Assembly (NCBI GenBank): GCA_963772595.1
Contig: CAVYXZ010000009.1
Coordinates: forward strand, 186,001-250,000
From: CAVYXZ01 sp963772595
Lineage (GTDB): Bacteria; Chloroflexota; Anaerolineae; Aggregatilineales; Phototrophicaceae
Direction: 5' to 3'
Length of the DNA stretch: 64,000 nucleotides
Each line of letters starts with the position of its first letter. The first letter of the stretch is position 1. The notes beneath the pieces were generated by a model, which was not told the DNA's origin, made no database searches, and saw nothing but the letters and a program-made list of their open reading frames with translations. Of this stretch, positions 15,147 to 22,358 are shown piece after piece. Position numbers and translations under genes: made by a program.

Positions 15147-16205
15147 ATGAGCGACGAAAAAGTTTACGAAATGCTGTGGGACTGCAAGTACTGCGGGACC
15201 AAGAAACTCCTGGGCAAGACGCACCGCTTCTGCCCCAACTGCGGCGCGCCCCAGGACGATGAAGCGCGCTATTTCCCCTCTGACGCGGACAAAGTCGCCG
15301 TCGAGGATCACGTCTACGTGGGCGCGGACCTCATCTGCCCCAGCTGCGACACACTCAACGCGGCCAACTCCGAGTTCTGCCAGCAGTGCGGCACGCCGCT
15401 GAAAGGGGCCAAAAGCGCGCAACTGGTCCAGGATGATCAGGTGATCGGCGAAGGCGAACACTTCGAATCGACCGGATCGCGCAACGTGGCCCAGGAACGC
15501 TGGGAGAAAAAGCTGGACGCGGCGGGCCTTTCACCCAAAAAGCCGACAAATCGAGTGGGCAGGCGCGGGCTGATCCTCGGTCTGGGGCTGGTCGGGCTGA
15601 TTCTGCTGGTCGTGCTGGTGGCGATCTTCTGGAAGCGTGAGACAACCGCCTATGTCACGGCGCACAACTGGACGCGCGAGATCAACATTGAATCCTACGA
15701 GGCCCGCTCGGAAAGCGCCTGGTGTGATTCCATGCCCGGCGATGCCTACAGCATCACGCGGCATCAGGAACAGCGCGGCTCCAAACAGATTCCCGACGGC
15801 CAGGACTGCCATACCGTGCGCCGCGACAACGGCGATGGCACCTACAGCGAGAGCCAGCAGTGTACGACCCGCTATCGCAGCGAGCCGATCTACGACGACC
15901 GCTGTTACTACACGGTCAATCGCTGGGGCTATGAACGCTCGGTGTCGGCCAGCGGCAGCAGCCTGGGAGAATCGCCTGTGTGGCCCTCGCTGAAACTGGG
16001 CCAGACCGGCACCTGTTTGGGCTGTGAGCGCGAAGGCGCGCACGAGGAGCATTACATCGTCACGCTGCGCAGCAACGACCAGGAGTATACCTGCGACCTG
16101 AGCCAGGACGAGTGGGCGTCGATGCCCATCGAATCGCTGTGGACCTTCAAGGTCGGCGTGGTCACGAACCGGCCCGACTGCGGCAGCTTACAGCCTGCGA
16201 GCTAA
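15147..16205 (+). CDS. Zinc-ribbon membrane protein of unknown function
   Basis: 352 residues. Two zinc ribbons lie at the cytoplasmic N-terminus: CKYCGTKKLLG..FCPNCGAP (about 13-36) and CPSCDTLNAANSEFCQQCGTP (about 62-82). Then come a charged linker, one membrane helix (GLILGLGLVGLILLVVLVAIF, about 148-170), and an external domain of about 180 residues with several Cys (WCDSMPGDAYSITRHQEQRG, CTTRYRSEPIYDDRCYYTV, GTCLGCEREGAHEEHYIV). The external part repeats a theme of paired Cys and Tyr-rich strands. Double-ribbon proteins with one helix are common in Gram-positive-type bacteria, and no role is known to me. The next gene begins seven bases later. Confidence 0.78.
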   Translation: MSDEKVYEMLWDCKYCGTKKLLGKTHRFCPNCGAPQDDEARYFPSDADKVAVEDHVYVGADLICPSCDTLNAANSEFCQQCGTPLKGAKSAQLVQDDQVIGEGEHFESTGSRNVAQERWEKKLDAAGLSPKKPTNRVGRRGLILGLGLVGLILLVVLVAIFWKRETTAYVTAHNWTREINIESYEARSESAWCDSMPGDAYSITRHQEQRGSKQIPDGQDCHTVRRDNGDGTYSESQQCTTRYRSEPIYDDRCYYTVNRWGYERSVSASGSSLGESPVWPSLKLGQTGTCLGCEREGAHEEHYIVTLRSNDQEYTCDLSQDEWASMPIESLWTFKVGVVTNRPDCGSLQPAS

Positions 16206-16211
16206 GCCGCA

Positions 16212-17177
16212 GTGGCCGAGAATCCGATTATCGCGCGCATCGAGCGTGAGCTGGGCGTCCCTGGCCTGGCCGAAATGCTGGCCGAACGCCTTAATCCGAG
16301 CGATCTGCAATCGCTGCTGATCGAGGTCTACCGGCAGCGGGCGCAGCAGCAGGATCCGGCGGCGGTCCTCAATAATCAGGCACAGAACCGTTTCGTCCGG
16401 CCCTCAACGGTCTCGCCGCAGCGCCTCAACGCCTGGGAAGCAGCGGCTTTCGCCAGCCTGCCGCCCGATTTCGAAGCGCTCGCCCTCGCGCCGGTCGCGC
16501 CCCTGGGCACAAGCTCAGCTATTGCAGCGGTCGATCAGAATCGCGTGCTGGCGACGATCCGCAACAGCGAGGTGCTGTCCGATTCAAGCAATGTGCTGGC
16601 GCTGGAATGCGCCCTGCGGCGTCGCGATCTGCTGCGTGCGGCCCCGAAATCGCCCCAGGCTGTACATCTGGCCGCCAGCCACCGCCTGCTGCGCACGCAA
16701 AACTATGGCGACAATCCCCATAGCGTCGCCCATTTCAGCGCCTTTGCCCTGTGCAGCGCCGGGCGGACCCTAGGCGGGCTGCGCTTCGAACTGGCCGCGC
16801 TGACCCTGCACATCAGCTTCTACGTCCGGGCACTGCGCCGCTTCCTGGGCGATGCCGTCCCGCTGCGTGTGGCCCTGACCGACTTCAACGCAGGGGATCG
16901 TCAGGCGCTGCTGGATGAGCATCTGCTGGAGCCGCTGCGTGCCGTTTTCCCCGATCTCGCCTGCGGCATAGACCCTCAGCGCGCGGGTGGCAAAGGCTAC
17001 TACGATGCCCTCTGCTTCCACATATATAGCGCGGAGCCGTCTGGCGCATGGCTCGAACTGGCCGACGGCGGCGTGGTGGACTGGACTCAACGCCTGCTCA
17101 GCAGCACCAAAGAACGCTGCGTCATCAGCGGCATCGGCAGCGAGCGGGTCTGCACGTTGGGACCATGCCACACATAA
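16212..17177 (+). CDS. Uncharacterised protein, possible class II aaRS-like fold
   Basis: 321 residues from a GTG at 16212. It is soluble, with no signal or membrane segment. Notable stretches are LGTSSAIAAVDQNRVLATIRN with SNVLALECALRRRDLL, and near the C-terminus WLELADGGVVDWTQRLL and ERCVISGIGSERVC. A conserved Arg/Asn-rich strand followed by an LALE helix, and an LADGG..W turn near the end, recall class II aminoacyl-tRNA synthetase-like or HisZ-like folds, but I cannot confirm this by eye. It lies seven bases after the zinc-ribbon gene and probably shares its transcript. Confidence 0.6.
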   Translation: MAENPIIARIERELGVPGLAEMLAERLNPSDLQSLLIEVYRQRAQQQDPAAVLNNQAQNRFVRPSTVSPQRLNAWEAAAFASLPPDFEALALAPVAPLGTSSAIAAVDQNRVLATIRNSEVLSDSSNVLALECALRRRDLLRAAPKSPQAVHLAASHRLLRTQNYGDNPHSVAHFSAFALCSAGRTLGGLRFELAALTLHISFYVRALRRFLGDAVPLRVALTDFNAGDRQALLDEHLLEPLRAVFPDLACGIDPQRAGGKGYYDALCFHIYSAEPSGAWLELADGGVVDWTQRLLSSTKERCVISGIGSERVCTLGPCHT

Positions 17178-17286
17178 GCGCTTTCCACATTTACCACAGG
17201 CGCAGGATCTCTGATCTCAGGTCCTGCGGGGGCTGCCCTGGCGGACCAGCAGCAGCCCTTTACAGTTAGTCTGACCTGAGCACGCT

Positions 17287-18576
17287 TCAGGTCGCCGCAT
17301 CCGCTTCGGCGGTCGGCGTCTCGGTGGCCGTCGGCAACGGTGACGCTGTCGGCAGCGGAGACGGGGTCGCGGTCAGCGTCGGCGTGTCAGTGGGCAGGGC
17401 CGTCGGGGTATCCGTCGGGGTGGCGATCGCGGTGTCAGTCGCGCTCGGCAGCGGCGTGGCGGTCTCCGCCGGTGTGGCGCTGGGCGGCAGCACCGCTTCA
17501 GTCGTCTCCGGTGCGGCGGTGGTGGCTGCCGGGGGCAGCACCGCCTCGGTCGCTTCCGGTTCCAGGGTCGCGCTCGGCTCAACCTGGACGGCTTCGGTCG
17601 CCGTCGGGGTCACGACTGGCTGGACCTCCTCCGTCACCTCAGGATTGACCTCTTCGGTCGCTTCCGGTGCCAGGGTCTCGGTCGGCAGCGCTGTGGCGCT
17701 CGGCTCGGTCCAGGCGTTGTCCACGCCCACCAGATCAATCGCCCAGGTATCGGCAGAGGGCTGCGCGATCCAGGCAAAGCGCAGCATGACGATCTGACCG
17801 CTGTAGGCGCGCAGGTCTACCAGCGTCTCAGCCCAGTCGTCAGATGCATTGACCAGGGCAATCGTCTGCCACTCGCCGCCCTCCGCTTGCGCCTGCACCA
17901 CCGCCTGCGAGACCGTGCTCGCCAGCTTCGAGTAGAAGACCAGGCGTGGGGTCTCGGCTGCCATCAGGTCAATGGGCTGCCGCCAGGTCAGGGTACTGCT
18001 GCCTTCAGCGCTGGCATCCACCGTCCAGCCCATCCCGGTCTCGCCCATCGCACCGGTTTCATTCAGCGTCCAGGTCCCTTCCACCTGCCAGTTGGCCGCA
18101 CCATTGTCCAGCGTGTCCAGCAGCGGCGGGGCCAGCGGCTGAAGCGGTTCAGGTGTGGCCGCTTCAGTCGTCTCAGTCGGCAGCGGCGTGGCACTGGCTT
18201 CGAGCGTTGGCTGAGGCTCGGTCCAGGCGTTATCGACGCCCACCAGATCAATCGCCCAGCTATCCGCAGAGGGCTGCGCGATCCAGGCGAAGCGCAGCGT
18301 GACGATCTGCCCGCTGTAGGCGCGCAGGTCCACCAGCGTCTCGGCCCAGTCCTCCGAGGGCTGCACGATGGCGACTGTCTGCCAGTCGCTGCCGTTCACC
18401 TGTGCCTGCACCACCGCCTGCGAGACCGTGCTCGCCAGCTTCGAGTAGAACACCAGCCGCGGGGTCTCGGCTGCCGTCAGGTCAATGGGCTGCTGCCAGG
18501 TCAGCAGGCTGCTGCCTGTCAGCGCTGGCATCCACCGTCCAGCCCATCCCGGTCTCGCCCATCGCACCGGCTTCAT
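17287..18576 (-). CDS. C-terminal segment of the giant secreted protein: two jelly-roll-like modules and Thr/Pro stalk
   Basis: This frame continues the protein that begins at 30261; the shift from the previous frame is near 18520. It holds most of one and all of a second ~172-residue module: GTWTLNETGAMGETGMGWTV, RLVFYSKLASTVSQAVVQAQ, WAETLVDLRAYSGQIVMLRFAW and WAIDLVGVDNAWTEP, a beta-rich sequence like CUB/MAM or 'choice-of-anchor' domains. The last ~130 residues are a low-complexity stalk of Thr, Pro, Ala, Glu repeats (TPTDTPTALPTDTPT and similar), ending in EADAAT without a sortase or membrane anchor. Such stalks are typical of long surface-exposed, probably glycosylated proteins. The stop codon lies at 17287-17289. 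Confidence 0.75.
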   Translation of the reverse strand: MKPVRWARPGWAGRWMPALTGSSLLTWQQPIDLTAAETPRLVFYSKLASTVSQAVVQAQVNGSDWQTVAIVQPSEDWAETLVDLRAYSGQIVTLRFAWIAQPSADSWAIDLVGVDNAWTEPQPTLEASATPLPTETTEAATPEPLQPLAPPLLDTLDNGAANWQVEGTWTLNETGAMGETGMGWTVDASAEGSSTLTWRQPIDLMAAETPRLVFYSKLASTVSQAVVQAQAEGGEWQTIALVNASDDWAETLVDLRAYSGQIVMLRFAWIAQPSADTWAIDLVGVDNAWTEPSATALPTETLAPEATEEVNPEVTEEVQPVVTPTATEAVQVEPSATLEPEATEAVLPPAATTAAPETTEAVLPPSATPAETATPLPSATDTAIATPTDTPTALPTDTPTLTATPSPLPTASPLPTATETPTAEADAAT

Positions 18577-18720
18577 TCAGCGTCCAGGTCCCTTCCACCT
18601 GCCAGTTGGCCGCGCCATTGTCCAGCGTGTCCAGCAGCGGCGGTGCCAGCGGCTGAAGCGGTTCAGGCGTGGCCGTCGGCTCGATCTGGAGCGTTTCATT
18701 CTGCTGCTGGAGCGCCAGGC
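17700..18720. repeat. Two tandem copies of a ~515-bp coding module
   Basis: The DNA around 18067 and 18581 repeats almost exactly, with a period of about 514 bases. This covers a module running from LDTLDNGAANWQVEGTWTLN to WAIDLVGVDNAW. The departure from a multiple of three matches the frame change between the two copies near 18520. Confidence 0.75.
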
Positions 18721-20124
18721 TCGGGCTGCTGGCCGTTGTGGCAGCTCACCTCGGCGCTGGCATCGCTGAGCAAATCGCTCTGCTGGTTGCCATGCGCCGG
18801 TGTGTAGCTCAGCACCACGAAGGTAGTAGTCCGTGCCTGCGCTCAGCCCACTCACCGTGCAGCCGCTGACCGTCTTATCTGCCGTCGTGCAGCCCAACTG
18901 GTCGTAAGGGCCACCCGGATTAGTCCCGTAGTGGACCTCGTAGCCGCCGCCGTTGCCCGTGTAGAGGATCGGCGTCCAGCTCAACTCCACGCTGTCCTGA
19001 CCGCTGTTCACGACCTGGACATTCGTCGGCGGCACGGTCTGGGTATTGGCCCAGCCCGCTTGCAGCCCCGCCAGCCAGCTCAGCAGCGTGGCGTCGCTGG
19101 CGCTCAGCTTGTTGAAGCTCAGGTTGAAGCTCACCACGCTGCTCAGATTGGCGAGCTGCGGTGGAATCTCCCCACTGAGCGCGTTGTTGTTCAGGTACAG
19201 CGCGGTCAGTTGGTTCAGGCTGCCCAGTTCCAGCGGGATCGCGCCGCTGAGCGCATTGTTGTGCAGGTACAGCGCCGTCAGGTTCGTCAGGCTGCCCAGC
19301 TGGGCCGGGATGCTGCCGCTGAGGGCGTTGTTGCGCAGGTTGAGCACCGTCAGCCCGCTCAGGTTGCCCAGCTGAGTTGGCAGCGCGCCGCTCAGGCCGT
19401 TGAGGATCAGGTCCAGCCGCTGCACCTGACCGCCCGCACAGCTGACGCCGTACCAGCTGCAGGGGTCGGGATTGCTCAGCCAGTTGTTCTGGTTGACCCA
19501 GCCTGGCCCGTTGCTGCTGTTGTACAGCGCCACCAGCCCCTCGCACTCGCTCGTCGAGATCGTGCTCACGCTGGCACAGTCCACAAAGCCAGCGGCTGCC
19601 GTCGTGGCAGTCACCTCGGCGCTGGCATCGCTGAGCAAATCGCTCTGCTGGTTGCCATGCGCCGGCGTGTAGCTCAGCACCACGAAGGCGTAGTCCGTGC
19701 CTGCGCTCAGCCCACTCACCGTGCAGCCGCTGACCGTCTTATCTGCCGTCGTGCAGCCCAACTGGTCGTAGGGGCCGCCCGGATTAGTCCCGTAGTGGAC
19801 CTCGTAGCCGCCGCCGTTGCCCGTGTAGAGGATCGGCGTCCAGCTCAACTCCACGCTGTCCTGGCAGTCATATTCGACGACCTGGACATTCGTCGGCGGC
19901 ACCGTCTGGGTATTGGCCCAGCCCGCTTGCAGCCCCGCCAGCCAGCTCAGCAGCGTGGCGTCGCTGGCGCTCAGCTTGTTGAAGCTCAGGTTGAAGCTCA
20001 CCACGCTGCTCAGATTGGCGAGCTGCGGCGGAATCTCCCCACTGAGCGCGTTGTTGTTCAGGTACAGCGCGGTCAGTTGGTTCAGGCTGCCCAGTTCCAG
20101 CGGAATCGCCCCGCTGAAGCGCAT
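18577..20124 (-). CDS. Giant secreted protein, segment with LRR-FN3 modules 3 (end) and 4
   Basis: Begins inside the third LRR block (FSGAIPLELGSLNQLTALYLNNNALSG) and continues through its FN3 domain (VELSWTPILYTGNGGGYEVHYG). It then covers the whole fourth copy: the cap YNSSNGPGWVNQNNW with CSWYGVSCAGG, four plant-type 24-residue LRRs (LSGxIPxxLGxLxxLxxLxLxxN), then FN3. Near 18800 the frame shifts (LSAGTDYYLRGAEL) and the ORF tail to 18577 is out of frame until RRCWTRWTM. It is a fragment of the 17287-30261 unit and not a separate gene. Confidence 0.7.
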   Translation of the reverse strand: MRFSGAIPLELGSLNQLTALYLNNNALSGEIPPQLANLSSVVSFNLSFNKLSASDATLLSWLAGLQAGWANTQTVPPTNVQVVEYDCQDSVELSWTPILYTGNGGGYEVHYGTNPGGPYDQLGCTTADKTVSGCTVSGLSAGTDYAFVVLSYTPAHGNQQSDLLSDASAEVTATTAAAGFVDCASVSTISTSECEGLVALYNSSNGPGWVNQNNWLSNPDPCSWYGVSCAGGQVQRLDLILNGLSGALPTQLGNLSGLTVLNLRNNALSGSIPAQLGSLTNLTALYLHNNALSGAIPLELGSLNQLTALYLNNNALSGEIPPQLANLSSVVSFNLSFNKLSASDATLLSWLAGLQAGWANTQTVPPTNVQVVNSGQDSVELSWTPILYTGNGGGYEVHYGTNPGGPYDQLGCTTADKTVSGCTVSGLSAGTDYYLRGAELHTGAWQPAERFAQRCQRRGELPQRPAARAWRSSSRMKRSRSSRRPRLNRFSRWHRRCWTRWTMARPTGRWKGPGR

Positions 20125-20551
20125 TGTTGTGCAGATACAGCGCCGTCAGGTTCGTCAGGCTGCCCAGCTGGGCCGGGATGCTGCCGCTGAGACTGTTGTT
20201 GCGCAGGTTGAGCACCGTCAGCCCGCTCAGGTTGCCCAGCTGGGTCGGCAGCGCGCCGCTCAGCCCGTTGAGGATCAGGTCCAGCCGCTGTACCTGACCG
20301 CCCGCACAGCTGACGCCGTACCACGTGCAGGGGTCGGGATCGCTCAGCCAGTTGTTCTGGTTGACCCAGCCTGGCCCGTTGCTGCTGTTGTACAGCGCCA
20401 CCAGCCCCTCGCACTCGCTCGTCGAGATGCTGCTCACCCCGCTGCAATCCGTGAACACGCTCGCCGCCGTCGTGGCAGTCACTTCGGCGCTGGCATCGCT
20501 GAGCAGATCGTTGCTCTGGTTGCCATGCGCCGGCGTGTAGCTCAGCACCAC
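19868..20551 (-). CDS. Giant secreted protein, segment with FN3 end and third LRR cap
   Basis: Reads VLSYTPAHGNQSNDLLSDAS (end of an FN3 domain), TDCSGVSSISTSECEGLVAL, the cap CTWYGVSCAGG and the first LRRs of the third module (RLDLILNGLSGALPTQLGNL, LTALYLHNNAL). A shift near 20118 moves the coding frame to the 18577-20124 segment. The remainder of this ORF is the wrong frame. Confidence 0.65.
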   Translation of the reverse strand: MVLSYTPAHGNQSNDLLSDASAEVTATTAASVFTDCSGVSSISTSECEGLVALYNSSNGPGWVNQNNWLSDPDPCTWYGVSCAGGQVQRLDLILNGLSGALPTQLGNLSGLTVLNLRNNSLSGSIPAQLGSLTNLTALYLHNNALQRGDSAGTGQPEPTDRAVPEQQRAQWGDSAAARQSEQRGELQPELQQAERQRRHAAELAGGAASGLGQYPDGAADECPGRRI

Positions 20552-21190
20552 GAAGGTAGTAGTCCGTGCCTGCGCTCAGCCCACTCACCGTGCAGCCGCC
20601 GACCGTCTTATCTGCCGTCGTGCAGCCCAACTGGTCATAAGGCCCGCCCGGAGCTGGTCCCGTAGTGGACCTCGTAGCCGCCGCCGTTGCCGGTGTAGAG
20701 GATCGGCGTCCAGCTCAGGTCTACGCTGTCCGCAGTCATATTCGTCGCCTGGACATTCGTCGGCGGCACGGTCTGGGTACTGGCCCAGCCCGCTTGCAGC
20801 CCCGCCAGCCAGCTCAGCAAGGTGGCGTCGCTGGCGCTCAGCTTGTTGAAGCTCAGGTTGAAGCTCGCTCACGCTGCTCAGGTTGGCGAGCTGCGGCGGA
20901 ATCTCCCCACTGAGCGCGTTGTTGTTCAGGTACAGCGCCGTCAGTTGGTTCAGGCTGCCCAGTTCCAGCGGAATCGCCCCGCTGAAGCGGTTGTTGTGCA
21001 GATACAGCGCCGTCAGGTTCGTCAGGCTGCCCAGCTGGGCCGGGATGCTGCCGCTGAGGGCTGTTGTTGCGCAGGTTGAGCACCGTCAGCCCGCTCAGGT
21101 TGCCCAGCTGGGTCGGCAGCGCGCCGCTCAGCCCGTTGAGGATCAGGTCCAGCCGCTGCACCTGACCGCCCGCGCAAGCTGACGCCGTAC
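20552..21190 (-). CDS. Giant secreted protein, second LRR-FN3 module, heavily frame-broken
   Basis: The second module is spread over several short frames: CAGGQVQRLDLILNGLSGAL (in the ORF at 20853-21284), then LRR pieces out of frame, then WLAGLQAGWASTQTVPPTNV with ADSVDLSWTPILYTGNGGGY (in the ORF at 20635-20820). Comparison with the other three copies places indels near 21190, 21060, 20870, 20740, 20650 and 20555. No new domain is present. Confidence 0.55.
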
Positions 21191-21592
21191 CAGCGTGCAG
21201 GGATCGGGATCGCTCAGCCAGTCGCTGTTGTCCACCCAGCCTGGCCCGTTGCTGCTGTTGTACAGCGCCACCAGTCCGTCGCACTCGCTCGTCGAGATCG
21301 TGCTCACGCTGGCACAGTCCATAAAGCCAGCGGCTGCCGTCGTGGCACTCACCTCGGCGCTGGGATCGCTGAGCAAATCGCTCTGCTGGTTGCCATGCGC
21401 GGGCGTGTAGCTCAGCACCACGAAGGCGTAGTCCGTGCCTGCGCTCAGCCCACTCACCGTGCAGCCGCCGACCGTCTTATCTGCCGTCGTGCAGCCCAAC
21501 TGGTCGTAGGGGCCGCCCGGATTAGTCCCGTAGTGGACCTCGTAGCCGCCGCCGTTGCCCGTGTAGAGGATCGGCGTCCAGCTCAACTCCAC
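21143..21592 (-). CDS. Giant secreted protein, first FN3 domain and second LRR cap
   Basis: Contains VELSWTPILYTGN-type FN3 sequence (here starting MELSWTPILY), CTVSGLSAGTDYAFVVLSYT, the linker AEVSATTAAAGFMDCASVST and the cap YNSSNGPGWVDNSDWLSDPD. It then shifts near 21190 into the frame of the second module. The preceding segment joins it after an extra G near 21606, as judged from the other copies. Confidence 0.62.
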   Translation of the reverse strand: MELSWTPILYTGNGGGYEVHYGTNPGGPYDQLGCTTADKTVGGCTVSGLSAGTDYAFVVLSYTPAHGNQQSDLLSDPSAEVSATTAAAGFMDCASVSTISTSECDGLVALYNSSNGPGWVDNSDWLSDPDPCTLVRRQLARAVRCSGWT

Positions 21593-22289
21593 GCTGTCCT
21601 GACCGCGTGTTCACGACCTGGACATTCGTCGGCGGCACCGTCTGGGTATTGGCCCAGCCCGCTTGCAGCCCCGCCAGCCAGCTCAGCAGCGTGGCGTCGC
21701 TGGCGCTCAGCTTGTTGAAGCTCAGGTTGAAGCTGCTCACGCTGCTCAGATTGGCGAGCTGCGGCGGAATCTCCCCACTGAGCGCGTTGTTGTTCAAGTA
21801 CAGCGCGGTCAGTTGGTTCAGGCTGCCCAGTTCCAGCGGAATCTCCTCGCTGAAGCGGTTGTTGTGCAGATACAGCGCCGTCAGGTTCGTCAGGCTGCCC
21901 AGCTGGGCCGGGATGCTGCCGCTGAGACTGTTGTTGCGCAGATTGAGCACCGTCAGCCCGCTCAGGTTGCCCAGCTGGGTCGGCAGCGCGCCGCTCAGCC
22001 CGTTGAGGATCAGGTCCAGCCGCTGCACCTGACCGCCCGCGCAAGCTGACGCCGTACCAGCTGCAGGGATCAAGATCGCCAGCCAACCGCTGTTGTCCAC
22101 CCAGTTAGCGCCATCAGTGCTGTTATAGAGCGACAGCAGGGCCTCACACTCGGAGCCAGGAATGCTCGACACGGCGGAGCAGAAGGTTGGAGGACTCTCC
22201 ATTTCGACCGCGCCCATATCGCAGGTGGCGACCAGGTCTCCATCGCCGTCGATGGGCCGCGTGACCCCGCGCTGATCCACGTTGTTCAC
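21522..22289 (-). CDS. Giant secreted protein, first LRR module
   Basis: Starts with the end of the beta-helix region (VDQRGVTRPIDGDGDLVATC) and moves into SAVSSIPGSECEALLSLYNS and the LRR cap. Two compensating shifts near 22045-22080 scramble the short segment that should read like DPDPCSWYGVSCAGG. The LRRs follow (LSGSIPAQLGSLTNLTALYL, FSEEIPLELGSLNQLTALYL). It is in frame until about 21606. Confidence 0.68.
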   Translation of the reverse strand: MNNVDQRGVTRPIDGDGDLVATCDMGAVEMESPPTFCSAVSSIPGSECEALLSLYNSTDGANWVDNSGWLAILIPAAGTASACAGGQVQRLDLILNGLSGALPTQLGNLSGLTVLNLRNNSLSGSIPAQLGSLTNLTALYLHNNRFSEEIPLELGSLNQLTALYLNNNALSGEIPPQLANLSSVSSFNLSFNKLSASDATLLSWLAGLQAGWANTQTVPPTNVQVVNTRSGQRGVELDADPLHGQRRRLRGPLRD

Positions 22290-22358
22290 CGGCGCTGCCG
22301 CACAGGTGGCGTTGTCACCCGCGTCAATCGCCGGGCTGCCGGATTGGAGCAGGATGGT

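Larger units (their letters stand above)
18740..22190. repeat. Four tandem ~867-bp LRR-FN3 coding repeats
   Basis: The landmark GTTGAAGCTCAGGTTGAAG occurs at 19111, 19978, 20845 and 21714, giving periods of 867, 867 and 869 bases (867 is 289 codons). Each unit encodes a Cys-bounded LRR cap, four plant-type LRRs, a helical SWLAGLQAGW segment and a fibronectin type III-like domain. Identity between copies is very high at DNA level, with scattered single-base indels. Confidence 0.88.

Noticed and set aside
17273..17293. Terminator at the end of the giant gene
   Set aside because: GACCTGA pairs with TCAGGTC, but there is no T-run in either direction and it overlaps the stop codon.
18740..22190. 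CRISPR array
   Set aside because: The repeats are 867 bases, code for protein and have no short spacers.
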